Shown piece after piece: positions 33,298 through 40,192 of a stretch of 64,000 bases of DNA. The first letter of the stretch is position 1; every line of letters starts with the position of its first letter. Origin of the DNA: Haloarchaeobius amylolyticus (GTDB lineage Archaea; Halobacteriota; Halobacteria; Halobacteriales; Natrialbaceae); NCBI RefSeq assembly GCF_026616195.1, contig NZ_JANHDH010000001.1, positions 1,736,001 through 1,800,000 on the forward strand, written 5' to 3'. A program made the position numbers and the translations under genes. The notes below the pieces were generated by a model. That model was not told the DNA's origin and searched no databases. It was given only the letters and a program-made list of their open reading frames with translations.

Positions 33298-35232
33298 TCA
33301 GCTGAGGAAGTTCGGCTCGACGTGCTTCTGGTCGCGCTCGGCGCGAAGGTGCGCTAAGAACTCGTCGGTGTCGACGTCGTACTCCTGGCGCTCCTTGCGG
33401 TCGCGCACGGAGAGGTTGCCCGCCTCCTCCTCGTTGTCACCCACGATGATCATGTACGGCACGCGGTCGTTGTGCGCGCCGCGGATCTTGCGCTCGATGG
33501 TCGCGTCGCGGTCGTTGACCTCGACCCGGAACTCCGAGAACCGCTCTTTGACCTCGTAGGCGTACTCGAGGTTGTCGTCCGAGATGGGCAGGATGCGGAC
33601 CTGCTCGGGCGCGAGCCAGAACGGGAACTTGCCCGCGAAGTGCTCGATGAGCACCATGAAGAAGCGCTCGTAGGAGCCGTACAGCGCGCGGTGGATCATC
33701 ACCGGGCGCTCGTGCTCGTTCTCCTCGCTGACGTAGGAGAGGTCGAAGCGCTCGGGCATGTTGAAGTCGAGCTGGACCGTCGGGCCGTCCCACTTGCGCC
33801 CGAGGGCGTCCGTGAACGCGAAGTCGATCTTCGGCCCGTAGAACGCGCCGTCACCCTCCTCCAGGTCGTAGTCCATGCCGCGCTTCTCCAGCACCGAGGT
33901 GAGCTGCTCTTCGGCCTGCTCCCAGATCTCGTCGCTGCCGACGGACTTCTCGGGGCGGGTCGCCAGCGCGACCTCGAACTCCAGCCCGAAGGTGTCGAGG
34001 ATCTGCATGATGATGTCCATGATGGCCTCGACCTCGGCCTCGATCTGGTCCGGGCGGACGAACAGGTGGCCGTCGTCGATGGTGAACGCCCAGACGCGGG
34101 AGAGCCCGGAGAGCTCCCCGCGCTGTTCCTTGCGGTAGACCTTCCCGTTCTCGGCGTACCGGATGGGCAGTTCGCGGTAGCTCCAGGAGTGGTCCTGGTA
34201 GATGGCCGCGTGGCCCGGGCAGTTCATCGGCTTCAGGCCGTACTCGTCGTCACCCACGTCGAACAGGAACATGTCGTCGTGGTAGTTCTCGTAGTGGCCA
34301 GACTGCTTCCAGAGGTCCGTCTTGAAGACGTGGGGCGTCTCGACGTACTCGTAGCCCGCGTCGAGGTTCATCCCCTCGATGAACCGCTCCAGTTCGCGCA
34401 GGATGGTCTTCCCGTTGGGGTGGTAGAGGGGAAGGCCGGGGCCCGTCACGTCCTGGATGGAGAAGAGGTTCATCTCGTTGCCGATCTTGCGGTGGTCGCG
34501 CCGCTCGGCCTCCTCCTTTCGCTCGAGGAACTGCTCCAGGTGGGACTCCTTCTCGAAGGCCGTCCCGTAGATGCGGGTCTGCATCTCGTTCTCCTCGTCG
34601 CCGCGCCAGTACGCGCCGGCGATCTCCATGAGCTCGATGCAGCCGATCTCGCCCGTCGAGGCGACGTGGGGGCCGGCACAGAGGTCCTCGAACTCGCCCT
34701 GGCTGTAGAAGGTGATGTCCGCACCTTCCTCGTGGAGCTCCTCCAGCAGCTCCAGTTTGTAGGGCTGGTCGGCGAGGCGCTCTTTCGCCTCCTCGTAGCT
34801 CACTTCCTCGCGCTCGATGTCGAGGTCGGCCTCGACGATGTCGCGCATCTCCTCCGCCAGCTCGGGCAGGTCGTCGGAGTCGATGTCGACGTCGTCGAAG
34901 TCGTAGTAGAAGCCCTCGTCGGTCGGCGGACCGATGGCGAGCTTCGCGTCCGGATACTTCCGCAGCACGGCCTGTGCCAGGACGTGGGCTGCGGAGTGAC
35001 GCATGACCTCGAGGTACTCGTCGGACTGGTCCGTGACGATCTCGATCTCGGCTCCGTCGTGGACGGTCGCCTCCTTGGCGACGAGGTCGCCGTCGATCTT
35101 GCCGGCGACCGTGTCCCTGCCCAGACCGGGGCCGATCTCGTAGGCGACGTCCTCGACGCTCGCCCCCTGCGGGACCGCGAGTTCCGAGCCGTCTGGTAGC
35201 ACTACCGCTATCTGTTGTTCTGATTTCGACAT
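33298..35232 (-). CDS. thrS: Threonyl-tRNA synthetase
   Basis: The 644-residue class II synthetase charges tRNA-Thr. The order is TGS domain (about 1-65, [25 protein letters not shown]), editing domain with HSAAHVL (near 79-85), the catalytic core with [11 protein letters not shown]-like sequence ([14 protein letters not shown], zinc cysteine), [13 protein letters not shown] and a [11 protein letters not shown]-starting anticodon-binding domain. It is of the bacterial-like type with the bacterial HxxxH editing site, not the archaeal D-aminoacyl deacylase-like type; many haloarchaea have this form. The leader upstream carries a 13-bp inverted repeat and the mRNA is probably not leaderless. Confidence 0.97.
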   Translation of the reverse strand: MSKSEQQIAVVLPDGSELAVPQGASVEDVAYEIGPGLGRDTVAGKIDGDLVAKEATVHDGAEIEIVTDQSDEYLEVMRHSAAHVLAQAVLRKYPDAKLAIGPPTDEGFYYDFDDVDIDSDDLPELAEEMRDIVEADLDIEREEVSYEEAKERLADQPYKLELLEELHEEGADITFYSQGEFEDLCAGPHVASTGEIGCIELMEIAGAYWRGDEENEMQTRIYGTAFEKESHLEQFLERKEEAERRDHRKIGNEMNLFSIQDVTGPGLPLYHPNGKTILRELERFIEGMNLDAGYEYVETPHVFKTDLWKQSGHYENYHDDMFLFDVGDDEYGLKPMNCPGHAAIYQDHSWSYRELPIRYAENGKVYRKEQRGELSGLSRVWAFTIDDGHLFVRPDQIEAEVEAIMDIIMQILDTFGLEFEVALATRPEKSVGSDEIWEQAEEQLTSVLEKRGMDYDLEEGDGAFYGPKIDFAFTDALGRKWDGPTVQLDFNMPERFDLSYVSEENEHERPVMIHRALYGSYERFFMVLIEHFAGKFPFWLAPEQVRILPISDDNLEYAYEVKERFSEFRVEVNDRDATIERKIRGAHNDRVPYMIIVGDNEEEAGNLSVRDRKERQEYDVDTDEFLAHLRAERDQKHVEPNFLS

Positions 35233-35251
35233 GGGTGACGTTCCTCAGGCT

Positions 35252-35335
35252 GGTCGGTGTCTGCCAACGCGAGAACCGGTAGGTGGAGTTGTGGGTTAGC
35301 GGGCGGAAACCCGACCTGTAAAGCAGACACCTACC
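35252..35335 (-). promoter_or_regulatory. thrS leader inverted repeat, candidate cis-regulatory RNA
   Basis: On the minus strand GGTAGGTGTCTGC (35335-35323) and GCAGACACCGACC (35264-35252) pair at 12 of 13 positions, with a 58-base loop. The second arm ends 19 bases before the thrS ATG at 35232. A TATA-like CTTTTGCCC near 35362-35370 would start transcription around 35340, putting the first arm at the 5' end of the mRNA. The alternative reading is a DNA operator, or transcription from a GCTTTACAGG box at 35315-35324, which would remove the first arm. Confidence 0.45.
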
Positions 35336-35510
35336 ATCGTACTCTTCAATATCCGGTTGTTGGGCAAAAGGGTTGCGTTTCGTTCAACCGGAAACGAGCG
35401 TGTGAATGTCTTACACAGTGGTCTGGCGGCCTGAGATAGAAAGCCCAGTGCGAAGATGTCATCGAAAAGTACGTTTCGGGATGTCGGTGCAGGCCCGGCG
35501 CCGGCGGCGG

Positions 35511-36008
35511 CTATCGTTCCTCGACCGGTGCCAGGGGCACCGAGTGCTGGTTCCGGACGGTGACGCTGTCGGCCTGCACGACCGTCGTGACGTTCAGCGA
35601 GTCGACCGTCGCGTCCGGGCCGACGGCCCACGACGCCGACACCGTGGCCGTCTCGTTACGCGAGAGCCGGCCGGTCGAGGCGTTCGCCGACAGCGTCGTA
35701 CCGTCGGAAAGCGTCACCGCGTCGACCCGGAGCTCGTAAGGGTCGTTCCCCGTGTTCCGGACCGTCACCTCCACGACGAGCCGACGCTCACCGTCGACCG
35801 TCTCGAAGTGCGCGTCGGTCAGGCGCTCGGTCTGCTCGGTCGTCGGGACGACCTCGTCGCCGATACCGACGGGCTCGCGTTCGTCGGCCGGCTCCTCGCC
35901 GCCGAGGAGCTGGTTCGACACCAGCCCGAAGAACGTCGCCCCCTCGATGATCAGCGGGATGCCGATACCGATGACGACGAGCAGTCGGATGAGGGTCCGA
36001 CGCTCCAT
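35511..36008 (-). CDS. Membrane-anchored protein of the ba3 oxidase operon (CbaE-like)
   Basis: The 165-residue protein has one N-terminal membrane helix (about residues 8-30) and an external domain of about 110 residues with a CARDB/FixG-like beta pattern (RRLVVEVTVRNTGNDPYELRVDAVTL). It starts three bases after the end of the subunit I gene and ends the oxidase operon. In Natronomonas pharaonis a similar small gene of the ba3 cluster is called cbaE; the correspondence here rests on position and topology. A role in oxidase assembly or as an extracellular domain is inferred. No metal-binding motif is visible. Confidence 0.6.
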   Translation of the reverse strand: MERRTLIRLLVVIGIGIPLIIEGATFFGLVSNQLLGGEEPADEREPVGIGDEVVPTTEQTERLTDAHFETVDGERRLVVEVTVRNTGNDPYELRVDAVTLSDGTTLSANASTGRLSRNETATVSASWAVGPDATVDSLNVTTVVQADSVTVRNQHSVPLAPVEER

Positions 36009-36011
36009 CGG

Positions 36012-37730
36012 TCAGGGCGAGACCGGCGGCATGCCGGGCGAGAGTGCCCCGTCCGCGAGCAGGTCCATCACCGGGAGCCCGTAGGCGATGAGGATGAGCA
36101 CGATGGCCAGCGCCGTCCAGAGCTTGAAGTTGTCGAGGATGCGCGGGCTGTCGCTCGGCCCCGACAGCGGCTCCGGGATGACGCCGTCGACGACGACCGT
36201 ACTCTTCTCGCGGTCGGCGTTCCACGTGCCGGCGAACACCAGCCAGAACATGCCCAGGGAGACGAACAGGAAGACCGCCCCGATGGCGATCTGGAGTTGC
36301 ATCTCCTGGACGGTCCCGAACGGCGTCTGGTAGGCGACGCCGGTGACGCGACCCCACTCCGGCTCGGCGGTGCGGCGCGGCAGACTCGCCAGGCCGGCGC
36401 GGTGCATCGCGTTCGACATGAGCGTCATGCCGAGGAACCAGACGAACGGCTGGGCCGTCGCGACCCCGCGGAACTGCAGGCGCTTGCCGGTGACCTGCGG
36501 CCACAGCCAGTAGGTGATGGCCATGAACGTCAGGGCCGAGGCGGTCCCGACGGTCAGGTGGAAGTGACCGGGCACCCACAGCGTGTTGTGGATGAGGTAG
36601 TTGATGTTCATCCCGGCGTTGATCATCCCGGAGAACCCGCCGGCGGCGAACATCAGGCCGGCGAGCGCGACGCCCGCGAAGGCCGGGTTGTCCCACGGCA
36701 GGGAGCGCAGCCAGCCGAAGCGGCCCTCGCCGCCGCGCTGGCGCGCCCCGTGCTCCATGCTGGCGACGACGGTGAACGCCGTCAGCAGGCTCGGCAGGAG
36801 CAGGAACATCGTGTTCGTCATCGCGACGAACTTGAAGCCACTCGCGATGCCGGGGTCCATGTACTGGTGGTGGAAGCCGACCGGCGTCGAGAGGATGAGG
36901 AACAGGATGAACACCACGCGTGCGAGCGGGTCGCTGAACAGCCGGCCGCCCGAGAGCTTCGGCAGGATGGTGTACCAGACGAAGTACGCGGGCATCAGCC
37001 AGAAGTACACGACCGGGTGGCCGAAGTACCAGAACAGCGTCCGCGTCAGCAGCGGGTCGACCGTCTCGATGATGCCGAGCGACCACGGCAGGAGGAAGAA
37101 GAGCACCTCGACGGCGACGCCGAAGGTGGAGATGTACCACATCAGCATGGTCGTCAGCACCATGAACGTCTGGAGCGGGACGCGCTCGTCCGGGTTGTCC
37201 TGCCGCCAGACGTAGTAGGTGCGGAACCAGTCGAGGCCGGCGATCCACGTCCCGACGAGGAACGCGGCCAGCCCGAAGTAGAAGATGGGGTGCGCCTTCA
37301 GCGGCGCGTAGAAGGTGAACAGCACGTCGGCCTGGAACGGCACCTCGCCCGCGAAGCCGCCCAGGATGGCGACCGTCGCCAGGACGGTGCCGAGCGCCAT
37401 CAGCAGCACCCAGGCGCGGGTGATGTTCCGGTTCGGTATCGGCGTGTCCAGGCTCCGGGTGATGCCCCAGGTGAACAGGCCACAGATGAAGAACGTCGTG
37501 AAGATGAGCGCCAGCAGCACGCCGTGGCCCGTGAGGACCGTGTAGTAGTACTGCGACGGCATGATGCGCAGGGCGCCGGTACGGTGCAGCGCCTGCACCA
37601 GCCCCATCAGGCCGCCGACGAGGAGCGCCCCGAAAGCGATGCCCAGACAGACCCGGGTGACCTTCGCCTCGAACGGGTACTCGTCCACGAAGTGGGTGTC
37701 GGTGACACCTTCGAGTGCCTCGGTGCTCAT
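36012..37730 (-). CDS. cbaA: Cytochrome c oxidase subunit I, ba3 type
   Basis: The 572-residue protein is the catalytic haem-copper subunit that reduces oxygen to water and pumps protons across the cell membrane. It has thirteen or so helices. Haem and CuB ligand regions are visible: GHGVLLALIF near residues 68-77, FWYFGHPVVYFWLMPAYFVW (CuB histidine and tyrosine region), GFHHQYMDPG (two CuB histidines) and VPGHFHLTVGTA (haem histidines). The sequence lacks the K/D-channel features of A-type oxidases and fits the B/ba3 type. Its start overlaps the stop of subunit II (ATGA). It probably takes electrons from halocyanin through the CuA of subunit II. Confidence 0.93.
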   Translation of the reverse strand: MSTEALEGVTDTHFVDEYPFEAKVTRVCLGIAFGALLVGGLMGLVQALHRTGALRIMPSQYYYTVLTGHGVLLALIFTTFFICGLFTWGITRSLDTPIPNRNITRAWVLLMALGTVLATVAILGGFAGEVPFQADVLFTFYAPLKAHPIFYFGLAAFLVGTWIAGLDWFRTYYVWRQDNPDERVPLQTFMVLTTMLMWYISTFGVAVEVLFFLLPWSLGIIETVDPLLTRTLFWYFGHPVVYFWLMPAYFVWYTILPKLSGGRLFSDPLARVVFILFLILSTPVGFHHQYMDPGIASGFKFVAMTNTMFLLLPSLLTAFTVVASMEHGARQRGGEGRFGWLRSLPWDNPAFAGVALAGLMFAAGGFSGMINAGMNINYLIHNTLWVPGHFHLTVGTASALTFMAITYWLWPQVTGKRLQFRGVATAQPFVWFLGMTLMSNAMHRAGLASLPRRTAEPEWGRVTGVAYQTPFGTVQEMQLQIAIGAVFLFVSLGMFWLVFAGTWNADREKSTVVVDGVIPEPLSGPSDSPRILDNFKLWTALAIVLILIAYGLPVMDLLADGALSPGMPPVSP

Positions 37731-38284
37731 GCGCTCACCCCCGCGGTGGCGTTCGTCGTGTTACCGCTCGACCCGTTGTACGTGTACTGGTCCGACGGGA
37801 CGGCGATGACCTTGCCCTCCATGTTGTGGTGGTTCGCACCACAGTACTCGTGGCAGACGATGCCGTAGGTGTCCGGCTCGTCGAACCGGGTCTTGATGGT
37901 CGCGACCTGCCCCGGGATGACCATCGTGTTGATGTTCGTCCCGGCCAGCTCGAAGCCGTGGATGACGTCACTGCTGGTGATGTGGAAGGTCACGTTCGCG
38001 TCCGTCGGGACCCGGATGGGCCGGGAGACGTCGGGCGTCCCCGGGTTGTAGCTGAACTGTTTCGCGACGATGTAGACGTGGTACTCGTTCGGTCCCGTCT
38101 TGACCACGCCCGGGTCGGAGAAGTTCTCGTGCTCGTCGAGGGCCTGCGGGTCGACCTGCCCGCCGTCGTCGTCGACCATCTCGACCCCGGCCCCGATGGC
38201 GCCGTAGGTGATGGTCGCGATGAACCCCACGATGAGCAACAACGCCACACCGAGCCAGAGTTTCTCGAACCTGTGTATATGCAT
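37727..38284 (-). CDS. cbaB: Cytochrome c oxidase subunit II with CuA centre, ba3 type
   Basis: The 185-residue protein has a single N-terminal membrane helix (about 10-32) and an exterior cupredoxin domain. The CuA ligands are present: histidine in VIHGFELAG (near 109) and CHEYCGANHHNMEG (near 143-156) with two cysteines, a histidine and a methionine. The single helix is typical of ba3-type subunit II. It accepts electrons from a blue copper protein outside the cell and passes them to subunit I. It overlaps cbaA by four bases and lies four bases after the small subunit gene. Confidence 0.93.
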   Translation of the reverse strand: MHIHRFEKLWLGVALLLIVGFIATITYGAIGAGVEMVDDDGGQVDPQALDEHENFSDPGVVKTGPNEYHVYIVAKQFSYNPGTPDVSRPIRVPTDANVTFHITSSDVIHGFELAGTNINTMVIPGQVATIKTRFDEPDTYGIVCHEYCGANHHNMEGKVIAVPSDQYTYNGSSGNTTNATAGVSA

Positions 38285-38288
38285 CGTG

Positions 38289-38480
38289 TCACCCGATCAC
38301 CGTCGGTCCGTTACCGAGGAACTCGATGAAGTACATGAAGCCCCACAGGAGCACCAATATCAGGAAGTACACCACGATGAGCGAGGCCGTCCCCACCGGG
38401 TCGAACTCGTCGTGGCCGAGTTCACGGACGACCTCGTCCGGCTCCGAGACGTCCTCGGCTGCTGTTGCCTCCGAACTCAT
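38289..38480 (-). CDS. cbaD: Small single-helix subunit of the ba3 oxidase (CbaD-like)
   Basis: The 63-residue protein has an acidic N-terminus (residues 1-30) and one membrane helix (about 33-55, ending FLGNGPTVIG). Its place as the first gene of the oxidase operon, four bases before cbaB, matches cbaD of the Natronomonas ba3 cluster. It is comparable in role to the single-helix subunit IIa of the Thermus ba3 enzyme, although the assignment is mainly positional. The ATG at 38480 is chosen; an upstream in-frame start adds eight arginine-rich residues. Confidence 0.7.
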   Translation of the reverse strand: MSSEATAAEDVSEPDEVVRELGHDEFDPVGTASLIVVYFLILVLLWGFMYFIEFLGNGPTVIG

Positions 38481-38575
38481 ATCGACACCCCGTCTCTGGC
38501 GCACTCGCCCTGTGAGCGCGCGCGAACCGTACTGCTGCTCGTGCTACGCATAGACAGGCAGGCAGTTGTGGGCCA

Positions 38576-38595
38576 ACCCCACTATAACAAGGGGT
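38576..38595. promoter_or_regulatory. Palindrome with TATA core between the divergent oxidase operons
   Basis: ACCCC (38576-38580) and GGGGT (38591-38595) flank ACTATAACAA. The core reads as a TATA-like box in both directions and lies between cbaD (start 38480) and the 38657 gene. A protein bound to the palindrome would control both operons. Leaders of roughly 45 and 80 bases would result. Confidence 0.4.
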
Positions 38596-38656
38596 GAATT
38601 CTCATGCTGTTGGAACCGGCGGTAATCCAAAGAGGGAGGACGAAGTACACCGGTCT

Positions 38657-38848
38657 ATGAACCTGGACCGAACGCAGCTCGTCGCCGGTGTCGGGTTGCT
38701 CGCGCTGATTCCGGCCGTACTGTACGTCGCGCTCGAAGAGCCGTGGCCGGCCATCCTCACACTGCTCAACGTCCTGCTCATCTCTGCCGGGCTCTACTAC
38801 ATGATGTCGCCGACCGAGCACGAGGACGACCACGCCGCAGGCCACTGA
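38657..38848 (+). CDS. Small two-helix membrane protein, oxidase-associated
   Basis: The 63-residue protein has two hydrophobic segments (about residues 7-28 and 31-50) joined by a short EEPWP turn, and a His/Asp/Glu-rich tail (EHEDDHAAGH). The tail could bind a metal loosely. It opens the operon that diverges from the ba3 genes and is followed after four bases by the thioredoxin-like gene. A small protein named CbaC is annotated with some haloarchaeal oxidase clusters and may be this one; I am not sure. The ATG at 38657 is chosen over an in-frame ATG at 38594. Confidence 0.65.
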   Translation: MNLDRTQLVAGVGLLALIPAVLYVALEEPWPAILTLLNVLLISAGLYYMMSPTEHEDDHAAGH

Positions 38849-38852
38849 GCCG

Positions 38853-39395
38853 ATGCGACGCCGGACCTTCCTCGGTGCCGCCGCGGGAGCCGCCGGCGTC
38901 GGCCTCGGGGTGGCCGCGTGGGCGACCGCCGGCCGCGAGGGCGACACGCTCGCCACGACCACCGTCGAGACCCTCGACGCCCGGGGGAGCGAGGCGGGGA
39001 CGATAACGGTCCCGGCAGCCGACCGGCCGGTCGTCCTCGACCTCTTCGCGACGGTCTGTGGCCCCTGCAAGCCGCAGACCCGGGCGGTCGCCACCGCCCA
39101 CGAGCGACTCGGCGACGCGGTCCACGTCGTCTCCGTGACGGGCGAACCCATCGGCGAGACGGGCGTCTCGCCCGAGGGCCTGCGCGAGTGGTGGCGCGAC
39201 GCCCACGGCGACTGGACGCTGGCGCACGACCGCGAGGCCAGGCTCGTCCACGCGCTCGACGCCCGCCAGATACCCTTCCTCGCGGTCGTCACGCCCGACG
39301 GCCGCGTCGCCTACCGCGAGACCGCGCGCCCGGACATCGTCCCGGCGGACCGTATCGTCGCCGCGGTCGGACGCGTCACCGACGGGGGTGCCTGA
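38853..39395 (+). CDS. Tat-exported TlpA/Sco-like thioredoxin-fold protein
   Basis: The 180-residue protein has a Tat signal (MRRRTFLGAAAGAAGVGLGV) that may remain as an anchor, then a thioredoxin fold with active site CGPC (near residues 69-72, in LFATVCGPCKPQT) and the cis-proline RQIPFLAVVTPDG near 139-151. TlpA-like proteins keep cysteines reduced outside the membrane, for example those of the CuA site in oxidase subunit II. The place in a divergent operon beside the ba3 genes fits that role. It lies four bases after the small membrane protein gene, and a possible GTG start of the next gene overlaps its stop. Confidence 0.85.
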   Translation: MRRRTFLGAAAGAAGVGLGVAAWATAGREGDTLATTTVETLDARGSEAGTITVPAADRPVVLDLFATVCGPCKPQTRAVATAHERLGDAVHVVSVTGEPIGETGVSPEGLREWWRDAHGDWTLAHDREARLVHALDARQIPFLAVVTPDGRVAYRETARPDIVPADRIVAAVGRVTDGGA

Positions 39396-39402
39396 GCTGC
39401 CG

Positions 39403-40167
39403 ATGGCCCCGGACCCCGTCGGTCTCGGCGTGTTCCTCGTCGTCGGCCTCCTCGCCGGCGCGCACTGTCTGGGGATGTGCGGCCCCCTCGTCACGCTGTA
39501 CGCCGACCGCATGGGCTCGGACCGCGACCGACTCTCCTTCCGGGACGTGCGCCAGCACGCCCTGTTCAACCTGGGCCGAACCCTGAGCTACGCCGCCATC
39601 GGCGCGCTGATGGGCCTGCTCGGGATGCTCGTCTTCGACGCGGCCGCGGTGACGCCGGTGGCAGACGGCTTCCGGGCCGTCACGGGCATCCTCGTCGGCG
39701 GCTTCATCCTCGTGACCGGCGCGGGCTACCTGCTCCGGGGGAGCACGGCCGGTCACGGCGTGTCGATTCCGGTCGTCGGGGGTCTGTTCCAGCGCGTCTA
39801 CGGCGCCCTGACGGCCCGCGTCGACTCGTGGGTCCGCGGCCCCCGCATCGTCGGGCTCGGCGCGGTCCACGGCCTGCTCCCGTGTCCCATCATCTACCCG
39901 GCGTACCTCTACGCGCTGGCGACCGGCTCGCCCGTCGCGGGCGGCCTCTCGCTGGGGGTCCTCGGGCTCGGGACCATCCCGACCCTGTTCGCCTACGGGA
40001 CGCTGTTCCAGTCGGCCGACGCCCGGTGGCGCTCGCACCTCCACCGGGGGCTCGGCGCCGCGTTCCTCGTCATGGGGTACATCCCGCTGTCACACGGGTT
40101 GCTGCTGCTGGGCATCCACGTCCCGCACATCCCGCTGCCGATGCCGGGGCCGACCATCCCCGCCTGA
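39403..40167 (+). CDS. TauE/SafE-like (CcdA/DsbD-related) membrane protein
   Basis: The 254-residue protein has six to seven membrane helices and the motif GAHCLGMCGPLVTLY near residues 17-31. A second conserved block is HGLLPCPIIYPAYLYA near 155-170. This family is called sulfite exporter TauE/SafE in databases, but when next to CcoI-like ATPases its members act in cytochrome oxidase assembly, moving electrons or copper across the membrane. The paired cysteines C20 and C24 suit that. The ATG at 39403 is chosen; an in-frame GTG at 39388 would overlap the preceding stop by eight bases. It ends with a proline/histidine-rich tail. Confidence 0.82.
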   Translation: MAPDPVGLGVFLVVGLLAGAHCLGMCGPLVTLYADRMGSDRDRLSFRDVRQHALFNLGRTLSYAAIGALMGLLGMLVFDAAAVTPVADGFRAVTGILVGGFILVTGAGYLLRGSTAGHGVSIPVVGGLFQRVYGALTARVDSWVRGPRIVGLGAVHGLLPCPIIYPAYLYALATGSPVAGGLSLGVLGLGTIPTLFAYGTLFQSADARWRSHLHRGLGAAFLVMGYIPLSHGLLLLGIHVPHIPLPMPGPTIPA

Positions 40168-40192
40168 CATCGTCTCCACCGCCGCTGTCACC

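Noticed and set aside
35406-37868. 820-codon plus-strand frame across the oxidase genes
   Set aside because: It is antisense to cbaA and its neighbours, whose haem and copper motifs are unmistakable; the plus-strand product is charged noise.
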